A stretch of 32,381 bases of DNA from contig CAAGHB010000103.1 in the NCBI GenBank assembly GCA_900769535.1, positions 1 to 32,381 on the forward strand, in the 5' to 3' direction. Positions 15,825 through 23,164 of this stretch are shown one piece after another; within the stretch, counting starts at the first letter, position 1; every line of letters starts with the position of its first letter. The position numbers were made by a program, and so were the translations under genes. The DNA comes from Clostridia bacterium (GTDB lineage Bacteria; Bacillota; Clostridia; Oscillospirales; Acutalibacteraceae). Below the pieces are notes generated by a model. That model saw only the letters and a list, made by a program, of their open reading frames with translations, was not told where the DNA came from and searched no databases.

Positions 15825-18800
15825 TTAGTCAATTACGTTAAAGTAATTGGTCGGGCGTTCATACGTTTCGTTATCAATTATACTATGAATCGGGTTACCG
15901 TCCTCATCAGCGTGATAATATCCTTCTTCATAGAACCTGTCTACGTTATATTCGGTACGCTTACGCTGAATTTCTATGTTTGCATCCTTATTATAACTTA
16001 ACAGCGCTTCACGGGGATTGCGTCCGTCGTAAATTACTGCGCGGGATGCGTTATTAAGCTGACGTGTGATATAGTAGTCGCCGGGAACACGCGGAATATC
16101 AAACAGCCACTCCCACTGTTCCTTAATAACCTGGCTATGCTCGTATGACCAAGGCAGGCGCTCAAATGCTTCGAGGTTGGCCGGTGTACCACGGGCTCCG
16201 CGTACGAGTAATGCCTCGTTTTTGATATTAAACTCGGCCTGCGCATCAGCTCCGGACCACCAGGTCATAAACTGCCATGCATAATCCGATTTTTCATTAA
16301 CGTCAATCATTATACAGCAATTACCGCCGGCAAGCTGGGTATGGTCGACATATTCGTTACCGTTTTCGTCAACCCGCTTTGTGCCCGGAAGAAGCGCCAT
16401 TTCCCAGAGGCCTTGAAGCTCGGGTGCCGATACCTGCAAGCTATTTATCATTGTATAGCTGCCCATCATTATCGGCATTTCTCCCGTTCTGAATCGGTTA
16501 AAGGCATCGTATGAAACCGGAATACCCCATTTTGTATTAAGTTCGCATGACTGGGTGAATGCATTGATGTATAAATCGGTATCAAAGGTGGTTCTCGACT
16601 TATCCTCGACATAGTAGTTACCACCGTTTTGCAGAACTAAGTGTCCTGTAAGACTTCCGATGGCGACCGACATATTATTTCTCTGTAAAAGAGGAAGCAT
16701 TTCATATATATCGTCCCATGTTTCAGGAATTTCGAGACCAAAGTCTTCCATAATATCCGAACGAATATACAACACCGCAAAATCCTGAGACGTGGGTAAT
16801 CCGTATACGCCGCCGTCCTGATATTGAAGGGGTATAAATGCAGACTTGTGGAACCATGTATACGCCTCGTCAAAGGTCGTATCGTAAAAAGCATCTTCAT
16901 CGTTAAACTGGGTAAGGTCAACCAGTGCTCCACGCATTGCATATCCAATAGGCGTATCTGAGCTTTCGTTTAACGAAATATCGGGTGCAATACCTGCCAA
17001 AATTGCCTTTGTTAAGTCACCGATACCGCCAAGCATAAGCTTTACGGGAATTTTGTACTTTGAGGTAAATTTATCCTCGATCATACGGGAAACAATAGTG
17101 TACTGTTCACGGCCACCTGACATCCATATAGTAAGCGGTTCGCAAACATATCCTTCTTCTTGGTCATATTCAAGTTCACCGTAGTTTGAATAATCCCTTG
17201 AAAATGAAGAAAGGAATCCCTTCGCTGCAAACTCGATAGCTTCGGTAAAGTTTTTCTTCGGATAGGGCAATTTATTCTTATCACCGAGGAATACAGAGTC
17301 AAGAATAAGAGACTGGTCCTTCATGCTTACAACCTTATCTGTAAGCTCGGCTATGTTCGATTTGTAGCCTGTCAAGGAGCCCGAAATCGTTGCCGGGTCC
17401 TCGATAAATCCTTTAAGCTGCTTGATAAGAACCTGAACGATAGATATACCGCTGTCATCACCGTTTATTTCGACCAGCTCATCTACACAGTCTTCTAATT
17501 CCTTTTTAATCTCCTCAAATCCGTCGATAAGTCCGGGAACTGTCTTATGCAGGTCGTAGTCGCGAAGTGTATCGGGCGATGCGCCGGTAATCTGAACAAC
17601 CTTCATGTACCATTTATTGAGGGCGCTCGCCTGCGCTTCAAGATTCTGAATAATATGAGCAATCGGGCCAAACGTTGCAGTTACTCTAATGGTATGTTTA
17701 CCTTTTTCAAGGTATATGTAATAAGGATTTTCCTCTTCGTCACAAACAGTATAGTTTTTCCAAACCGACGTAGGAGCAAATGATACTTCGGAAAGTTCCT
17801 TGTAAGGAAGTTCACCGTCAACCGTTACCTTTCGGTAAACGTTCATTCCTACTACATAATCCTGTTTATACTTGAACGAAAGCGAATATAATCCCGATTC
17901 TTCTATATCTACATCATATTCAACCCAGGTACCCGGGGATGTCCAGCTTTCGCCTCCGAGAACATTAAGACGTGTTTTTGCATAGTGAAGATTATCGCCT
18001 GTTCCGTTGGTTGTGGAAGCAGTGTATTCCGAGCCCATCATAAGCGACTGCTTGGATTTAAGCGAAGTGTATTCTGCATGAATGGTTATATTTTTATCTT
18101 TTACCGGCTTGTATCCCTTTGATTCATATTCGCTGTAAACATCGGAATATGATTTTACTTCCTCAGCGCCGCCAAGGGTTACACCTGCAAGTGCAAGTGA
18201 TTGACGGAGTACTTGAATTTTCAGCGAATGTTCACCTTCGCTGAAATAAAATAACAAATCAGAGTCGGAGGAAAATGAAACATCGTGAATTGTATAGTTT
18301 GTCCATTTGAGAACCTCAACCTGTTCGGGAGTAATTTCGTTATCATTAAGATCCCTCATCGGCCAATTTCCGTTCTCGTCGGCCGTCTTGTCATCCGTCC
18401 AATAACGGCCAAACATAAATGTTGTTGCTTCCTTATACTGAATTCCGCCGTCAATAAGGAAGGAAACCTCGACGTCAATCGGCTGGTCGATTACCGGCAG
18501 ATAATCAAACGAAATATGATAAAGTCCTGCTTTTTTGACATTAACAGAAAGGTCAACATATCCGTTTTGGTCGATAACAGCAGCATCTTTATTAACGTCA
18601 GAGTGGTCGACAACACCTTTTATTTCGGCGTTTTTCATATCCGAAATACTTGATTTGATGTCAACCTCTATCGTATCCCCTATAATTTCTTCATCGGAAA
18701 AATAATTAAGGAATGACAGATAATTAGTATACTTTCCGGCTCCGAATCCCTTATATTTTTCGTCAATGTTATTTCCCATTTCGGCATATTTTTCCGAATC

Positions 18801-18971
18801 AGCAACATCGACAACGATTTCTTCCACTCCTGTTGTTGTATCGGAGTCTGTGGTTGTTGCAACCGGTGTTTCAGCCGTGTTGTCTTCCTTCTCGGCGTAC
18901 GCCGTAGAAAGAGCACAGGTGAAAACAGTTGATGCCGCAAGGACAAAGGCCAATGTTTTTTTCCAAGTCAT
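15825..18971 (-). CDS. Giant solute-binding protein with two N-terminal carbohydrate-binding-like domains
   Basis: The 1048-residue protein has a signal peptide with a probable cut at AYA-EKE (residue 26). A low-complexity Thr/Asp linker follows. Residues about 95-270 and 290-435 are two related beta-sandwich modules, each with the pattern AGLYHISFDY or SGLYSLSFKY and a closing HSLKIQV or HTIRVTA strand, like CBM6/35-type galactose-binding folds. A helical connector spans about 440-600. A family-1 type extracellular solute-binding domain runs from about 610 to 1010, with GGIGDLTKAILAGIAPDISL and YGLPTSQDFAVLYIRSDI. Ordinary binding proteins have about 400-550 residues and a lipobox; this one has no lipobox and no membrane anchor. 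It heads permease pair 1. The ATG at 18971 follows AAGGGA. Confidence 0.85.
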   Translation of the reverse strand: MTWKKTLAFVLAASTVFTCALSTAYAEKEDNTAETPVATTTDSDTTTGVEEIVVDVADSEKYAEMGNNIDEKYKGFGAGKYTNYLSFLNYFSDEEIIGDTIEVDIKSSISDMKNAEIKGVVDHSDVNKDAAVIDQNGYVDLSVNVKKAGLYHISFDYLPVIDQPIDVEVSFLIDGGIQYKEATTFMFGRYWTDDKTADENGNWPMRDLNDNEITPEQVEVLKWTNYTIHDVSFSSDSDLLFYFSEGEHSLKIQVLRQSLALAGVTLGGAEEVKSYSDVYSEYESKGYKPVKDKNITIHAEYTSLKSKQSLMMGSEYTASTTNGTGDNLHYAKTRLNVLGGESWTSPGTWVEYDVDIEESGLYSLSFKYKQDYVVGMNVYRKVTVDGELPYKELSEVSFAPTSVWKNYTVCDEEENPYYIYLEKGKHTIRVTATFGPIAHIIQNLEAQASALNKWYMKVVQITGASPDTLRDYDLHKTVPGLIDGFEEIKKELEDCVDELVEINGDDSGISIVQVLIKQLKGFIEDPATISGSLTGYKSNIAELTDKVVSMKDQSLILDSVFLGDKNKLPYPKKNFTEAIEFAAKGFLSSFSRDYSNYGELEYDQEEGYVCEPLTIWMSGGREQYTIVSRMIEDKFTSKYKIPVKLMLGGIGDLTKAILAGIAPDISLNESSDTPIGYAMRGALVDLTQFNDEDAFYDTTFDEAYTWFHKSAFIPLQYQDGGVYGLPTSQDFAVLYIRSDIMEDFGLEIPETWDDIYEMLPLLQRNNMSVAIGSLTGHLVLQNGGNYYVEDKSRTTFDTDLYINAFTQSCELNTKWGIPVSYDAFNRFRTGEMPIMMGSYTMINSLQVSAPELQGLWEMALLPGTKRVDENGNEYVDHTQLAGGNCCIMIDVNEKSDYAWQFMTWWSGADAQAEFNIKNEALLVRGARGTPANLEAFERLPWSYEHSQVIKEQWEWLFDIPRVPGDYYITRQLNNASRAVIYDGRNPREALLSYNKDANIEIQRKRTEYNVDRFYEEGYYHADEDGNPIHSIIDNETYERPTNYFNVID

Positions 18972-19053
18972 CGTGAATATTCCCTTCGCTAAAAATTTCG
19001 GGCATAATGCCCCGGTAATACAAGCCGTTCAAATCGTTGTTTCGTCTGAACGC

Positions 19054-19099
19054 AAAAATTGCCGAACTATAATTCAGCAACTTTTGCCTTTCGGCAAAG
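19054..19099 (-). promoter_or_regulatory. Leader of the giant binding-protein operon with mutually exclusive hairpins
   Basis: On the minus strand, hairpin 1 (19099-19081) pairs CTTTGCC with GGCAAAAG over a GAAA-type loop. Hairpin 2 (19080-19059) pairs TTGCTGAA with TTCGGCAA (one G-U pair) and is followed by TTTTT (19058-19054), the shape of a weak intrinsic terminator. The 5' half of hairpin 1 contains TTGCCGAA, an exact complement of TTCGGCAA, so a third pairing would disrupt both hairpins. This is the geometry of an attenuator. The element lies about 85 bases before the ATG at 18971. No riboswitch class was recognised. A TATAAT at about 19134-19139 lies upstream but without a clear -35. 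Confidence 0.4.
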
Positions 19100-19210
19100 C
19101 AATATGACCTGCTTCTTTCTTTTATCACTCATATTATATTAAAAACAGTATGCGCGCAGAATAGCAAGTCCAACAAATTACGGACACCGTATTATAATTT
19201 TAAAAACGGG

Positions 19211-19246
19211 TTTATCCTCTCGGACGAATTCGTCCGAGAGGATAAA
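19211..19246 (-). terminator. 36-bp perfect palindrome after the lipoprotein binding-protein gene
   Basis: The arms TTTATCCTCTCGGACGAA and TTCGTCCGAGAGGATAAA are perfectly complementary with no spacer, 18 bp each. In RNA the central bases would open as the loop. It begins 22 bases after the stop at 19268. The T run on the minus strand (GTTTTT) starts a few bases past the stem, so termination may be partial or the stem may protect the 3' end of the upstream mRNA. Confidence 0.7.
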
Positions 19247-19267
19247 CATAATTGATTTAAACTTCTG

Positions 19268-20626
19268 TTATTTTACAGATGCGTTGTTTTCTGCTTCAAT
19301 CTGAGCGTCAAACATTGATCTGAAAGCAGAGATGATTTCCTGTGTGGTCTGTGAAGTACCTCTTACGGTGTTCCAGAAGCCCCACTGGCTGTTATAAAGT
19401 GAACCAACACCCTGGTAGATAGGAGCAACGGTAAACTTCTGATATTCAACAACTGTTTCGAGCATTGTTTTACCGTTTGAATATGCCTTGTCGCCAAGCT
19501 TTTTCTTCCAGGTTTGATAGTTTTCACCAGTAGAACCGTCATATCTGTACATCTTTGAACAAATGATGTAGTTGACAACACCCTGAGGATTTTCTGAGCT
19601 GGATACACAACCCCAACCGTCGATGACACCGGGAACAACTACGCCGGAAGCGTCAGGACCTGTCGGGAAAGGTACGATTGACCAGTCAACCTGTGAGTTC
19701 GGGATATCATTTGTACAAATGTTTGTAGCAAGCCATCCTCTCATAGCAACCTTGTCTTCGCCGGCTTTGTTGTCGGTTGTTCCAACGCGTTCAACGTTGT
19801 AAAGGTTACGAGCAAAGTCGAGACCGTTCTTTGCGTTAAGTGAATCCATTGTATTAACGAGGGTTCCGTCCTCTTGGAGAGAAATGAGCTGACCGCCGTT
19901 AGCAAGAACGAAGTAGTCGGTATCCCAGCCGTAGTAACCTACTGTATCGGTAGTACCGTCGCCGTCCCAGTCGCCTGTGATTTCACGAGCAGCTTTAAGG
20001 AAGGTGTCCCAATTCCAGTTACCTTCTGCGTAGTAAGCTGACGGTGATTTTACCTCGTGTTCCTCGAACATGCTTTCGTTTACAAAGATGAAGCCGGGCT
20101 CGATTGTCTTAAAGGTGAAAGCATACTGCTCTCCCTTGAAGGAGAAGGCCTTCTTTGTTGTTTCTTCGTTGTCGGTGATGAGGAAGTGGTCAAGACCGAG
20201 AACGCCCTTTTCTTTAAGCTCGTTGGTGGTATAAAGCATTCCGCGGTTACCAACCTTCGGCCAAAGCTTTTCGAATACGTAGATAAGGTCGGGAGCATCG
20301 TTTCCTGCGTAATGGGTAAAGAAGACATCCTGCCATCCTTCCCAGCTGATTATACGAGCGTCAACCTCGCCGCCGTATTTAGTAGAGAACTCGTTGAATA
20401 CTTCCTTGTCGTAATCAGATACGCCGTCAAAGCAATAAACCTGAATTTTTCCCGAGTTCATGAGAGCTTCCTGGAGCTCGGCAGAAAGGTCGCCGAGACC
20501 TTCGGGAAGTTTGCCCTTGGTATCTCCGTCCTTGGCACCGTTTCCGGCTCCTGCACATGAACCACAAGAGAGAACCATGGCTACAACGATGAGAAGCATC
20601 ATTGCACGTGTTAACATCTTTTTCAT
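19268..20626 (-). CDS. Extracellular solute-binding lipoprotein of a carbohydrate ABC transporter
   Basis: The 452-residue protein starts at ATG 20626 behind GGAGG; a frame extending upstream to 20674 has no site. The signal peptide ends in VLSCGSC, with Cys21 or Cys24 as the lipid-modified residue. The mature part is a family-1 type binding protein (IQVYCFDGVSDYDKEVFNEF near 59-78, and an aromatic-rich NWNWDTFLKAAREITGDWDG region). GDWDGDGTTD resembles a calcium-binding DxDxDG loop. It probably captures an oligosaccharide for one of the two permease pairs. It has its own large upstream region and a palindrome downstream, so it may be expressed at a different level from the rest of the locus. 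Confidence 0.9.
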   Translation of the reverse strand: MKKMLTRAMMLLIVVAMVLSCGSCAGAGNGAKDGDTKGKLPEGLGDLSAELQEALMNSGKIQVYCFDGVSDYDKEVFNEFSTKYGGEVDARIISWEGWQDVFFTHYAGNDAPDLIYVFEKLWPKVGNRGMLYTTNELKEKGVLGLDHFLITDNEETTKKAFSFKGEQYAFTFKTIEPGFIFVNESMFEEHEVKSPSAYYAEGNWNWDTFLKAAREITGDWDGDGTTDTVGYYGWDTDYFVLANGGQLISLQEDGTLVNTMDSLNAKNGLDFARNLYNVERVGTTDNKAGEDKVAMRGWLATNICTNDIPNSQVDWSIVPFPTGPDASGVVVPGVIDGWGCVSSSENPQGVVNYIICSKMYRYDGSTGENYQTWKKKLGDKAYSNGKTMLETVVEYQKFTVAPIYQGVGSLYNSQWGFWNTVRGTSQTTQEIISAFRSMFDAQIEAENNASVK

Positions 20627-20661
20627 GTTACGCCTCCGTAGATAATTTTTTATATTGTGAG

Positions 20662-20689
20662 TAAATCGGTTCATACTTTTACCGATTTA
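20662..20689. promoter_or_regulatory. 9-bp inverted repeat in the leader of the lipoprotein binding-protein gene
   Basis: TAAATCGGT (20662-20670), ten bases, and ACCGATTTA (20681-20689) form a perfect inverted repeat, ending about 36 bases before the ATG at 20626. It could be a repressor operator or an RNA hairpin in the leader. No matching copy was noticed elsewhere in the window. Confidence 0.45.
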
Positions 20690-20832
20690 TTAACACCGTA
20701 ATTGCTTATAATTCCTTGTAAATTTAAGTCTGTCATTTCGACTGATATATGTACCCTATCTTTACGCTATAAATTTACCATATTTACCGTATAAATGCGA
20801 CTGTTTTAACAAAGATTTTACATTTTTCGGCG

Positions 20833-20867
20833 TATTGACCATATTGGCAACATCATTTTGGTCAATA
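20833..20867. promoter_or_regulatory. 9-bp inverted repeat with 17-base spacing upstream of the binding-protein gene
   Basis: TATTGACCA (20833-20841) and TGGTCAATA (20859-20867) are perfect complements separated by 17 bases, in the middle of the gene-free stretch 20627-20943. No T run follows on either strand, so it is not a terminator of the gene ending at 20944. A dimeric regulator site is the simplest reading. The rest of this stretch is AT-rich, and I see no gene in it. Confidence 0.4.
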
Positions 20868-20943
20868 TCACCTTTTATACTGATTTAATTGGTGAATTCA
20901 TCAGCTTTTTTGCCGGTTTTAATATGCTAAACGCACAAAAATA

Positions 20944-23133
20944 TCAGCTGTAATATTCATCCGGCGGCGCAGGCATTTTCCATACGCCTCGGCATCCGTT
21001 AAAGGTGAATAATTCGCCCGTTTTTGCATTTACTCGCATGCAAATCGGTTTCTTTCCGCCATCGGGTCCTTCCCTTCCGTCACCCTTTTGACGAGTGAGA
21101 AGCGTCCAATTTTTTCCACCGTCGAGCGATCGCCAAACCGCCTTTAAATCAAAATAATAATTGCTCGAACAACCGGCATACATGATGTCGGGATTTCGCG
21201 GGTCAACACATACGTTATTTGTACCGATTTGGTCAATTTCAAGGGGTTTCAAATAGCCCACCAATTCAAAATTTTCATCGAGCTTACCCTTGTAAATCTT
21301 GTAATCAAGTGAGTCGTATGTGTTCGTTCCCGACGCAATAAACAATTCCTTTGTCTTGTAATTATAGGCGATATCGGCAATTCCGTTTGCAGCAACAATC
21401 TTTTTCCAGGTGATACCTTTGTCGGTCGATACGACTACCATTCCGTTATACACGCCGAAGAGCGCGCCAGAACCCGAATAATCAACCGTAAATACACCTG
21501 TACAGCCGTCCATTTGCTTCCAGGTATGACCTCCGTCATCCGTTCGATATTCGCCGAAAAAGGCAACCTTATCACTGCCTATAACGCCGCATCCGATTCG
21601 GCTTCCGTTGACAGGGATATCAAGCGATTCAAACGTTTCGCCGCCATCATAGGTTATCCACATCGTGATTGCGCCAAACATTTGATTTGCAACACCGGTA
21701 ACTACCGTATTTTCGTTTATCACATAGCCGCCGTAGGTCCAGCCACCCCAGCCCTTTCCGTCCCAGCTCATATACTTCCACGATTTACCGCCGTCCTTTG
21801 AAAAGGCGCCGTTATAATCCTGAGAAGCATAGTAAATAAGGTCGGAATTGTTAACGTTAAAGTTTGTCATTCCTGCGGGACAAATTCCGTTATATCCGTT
21901 ATTCGACCATACAAAGTTTTTTCCGCCGTCGGTCGATTTACACATAAAGCACCAGGTGGCCAAAACCGTCTTTTCCTCGGTTGGACTCCAAGCAAACTTT
22001 ACGTTATCGCTATTTGCCGGCACCGACGAATTTAATGCATCTCGGGTTGACTTTGTCCATGTTATTCCGCCGTCATCCGTGCAATAAACATAGCCGGGAT
22101 ATTGCCCCTTACTTGTAATCGTATCATCCATAAGCACAATTCTATCGGTATTAACGGGGCTTACTCTCATATATGCCGGCATTGACATATTAAGCGGAGT
22201 ATAATACCAGGTTTTACCGAAATTCTTTGACACGGCGAGATAATGGCACTGGTCCTTTTCTCTGTAAATCGTGGCATATAGACTGTTCGGCTCGGTACGT
22301 ACATAATCCAGCGACAGTATACGGTCGCTTAGTATCGTGTCAAAGGTTTCGCCCTTGTCGTTACTGATATAAAGCCCACTATCGTTTGCCGCAACAAGCG
22401 CTCCCGTATTTTTATTAACATAAACGTAGCCGTCAGCATATTTTGCGCTCGTTTTTATCGGTTGCCAGCTTTTTCCGCCTGTTTCGCTTCGATAAATAAG
22501 ACAAGTCGGGTCATTATCGTGTTCCTTGTCCTTTGACCAATAGGCGATTTTGCTACCGCCGATTGATTCATCATAGCTGCTTTCGTCCCATGCAACCTGT
22601 GACTTGGGATTTCGAAAGTTTTTTGCGTTACTTTTGTATACGTATTCCCACGTTTCGCCTGTATCGTCGGAATAATAGATTCCGTTGGCTTCGTGGTGGC
22701 CCGAATTAGCCCCCACAAGAAGCACTCGCGACTGATTATTCGGGTCAAAGGTCATTCCAACCGCACCGGCGCTTTCAAGTCCGATGCTAACGGGATAATA
22801 CGACTCGCCCGCGTCAACCGACTTATACAATCCGCCAACGTCGGTGCCCATAAGCACCGTCTTTCCGTCGGGAGCAAAAGCCACGTAAATAATTGCCTGG
22901 CATCCTTCTCCGCCCGCAATACCTCTATCGAGCATATCCTGGGTTACGAGTGGCACCGCACGCCATATATCCGTATCAAAGTAGATTGGCTTAAACTCCT
23001 CCAAACCAGAGGACACGTCGGTATCCGCCGACAAAATGTCGGAGGATACCTCGGTTTCGTTATTATCGCAAGCAGAAAGGCTAAACAGCATTACTAATGT
23101 TAAGATTAAACTAAAAATTCTTGTTTTCTTCAT
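20944..23133 (-). CDS. Asp-box beta-propeller lipoprotein, GH74-like (paralogue 1)
   Basis: The 729-residue protein has a lipobox LSAC with Cys22, so it is anchored outside the membrane. A Ser/Asp-rich linker leads to a propeller domain from about residue 50 to the end. I count twelve Asp-box motifs of the type S-x-D-x-G-x-T-W (for example SDDTGETW, SKDGGKSW, TDDGGHTW). GGEGCQ followed by MGTDVGG (Asp98) aligns by eye with the GGGGF...RTDVGGAYR start of family GH74. SQDYNG (Asp439) matches the place of the second GH74 catalytic motif. The length fits two seven-bladed propellers. It is 31 bp downstream of paralogue 2 and has a weak ribosome binding site. Glycosidase activity is inferred; sialidase or binding-only roles are possible. 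Confidence 0.7.
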   Translation of the reverse strand: MKKTRIFSLILTLVMLFSLSACDNNETEVSSDILSADTDVSSGLEEFKPIYFDTDIWRAVPLVTQDMLDRGIAGGEGCQAIIYVAFAPDGKTVLMGTDVGGLYKSVDAGESYYPVSIGLESAGAVGMTFDPNNQSRVLLVGANSGHHEANGIYYSDDTGETWEYVYKSNAKNFRNPKSQVAWDESSYDESIGGSKIAYWSKDKEHDNDPTCLIYRSETGGKSWQPIKTSAKYADGYVYVNKNTGALVAANDSGLYISNDKGETFDTILSDRILSLDYVRTEPNSLYATIYREKDQCHYLAVSKNFGKTWYYTPLNMSMPAYMRVSPVNTDRIVLMDDTITSKGQYPGYVYCTDDGGITWTKSTRDALNSSVPANSDNVKFAWSPTEEKTVLATWCFMCKSTDGGKNFVWSNNGYNGICPAGMTNFNVNNSDLIYYASQDYNGAFSKDGGKSWKYMSWDGKGWGGWTYGGYVINENTVVTGVANQMFGAITMWITYDGGETFESLDIPVNGSRIGCGVIGSDKVAFFGEYRTDDGGHTWKQMDGCTGVFTVDYSGSGALFGVYNGMVVVSTDKGITWKKIVAANGIADIAYNYKTKELFIASGTNTYDSLDYKIYKGKLDENFELVGYLKPLEIDQIGTNNVCVDPRNPDIMYAGCSSNYYFDLKAVWRSLDGGKNWTLLTRQKGDGREGPDGGKKPICMRVNAKTGELFTFNGCRGVWKMPAPPDEYYS

Positions 23134-23164
23134 TCTCGCTCACTAAAACTTTGTTTTATCAAAA

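Noticed and set aside
18871..19128. 85-residue minus-strand ORF overlapping the leader and start of the giant binding protein
   Set aside because: It overlaps the signal-peptide coding region out of frame, has no ribosome binding site and covers the hairpin leader; it looks like a chance frame.
20160..20200. Dockerin or EF-hand domain in the lipoprotein binding protein (GDWDGDGTTD)
   Set aside because: Only one DxDxDG loop is present, within the binding-protein fold; such loops occur in ordinary solute-binding proteins, and no second repeat exists. Approximate position only.
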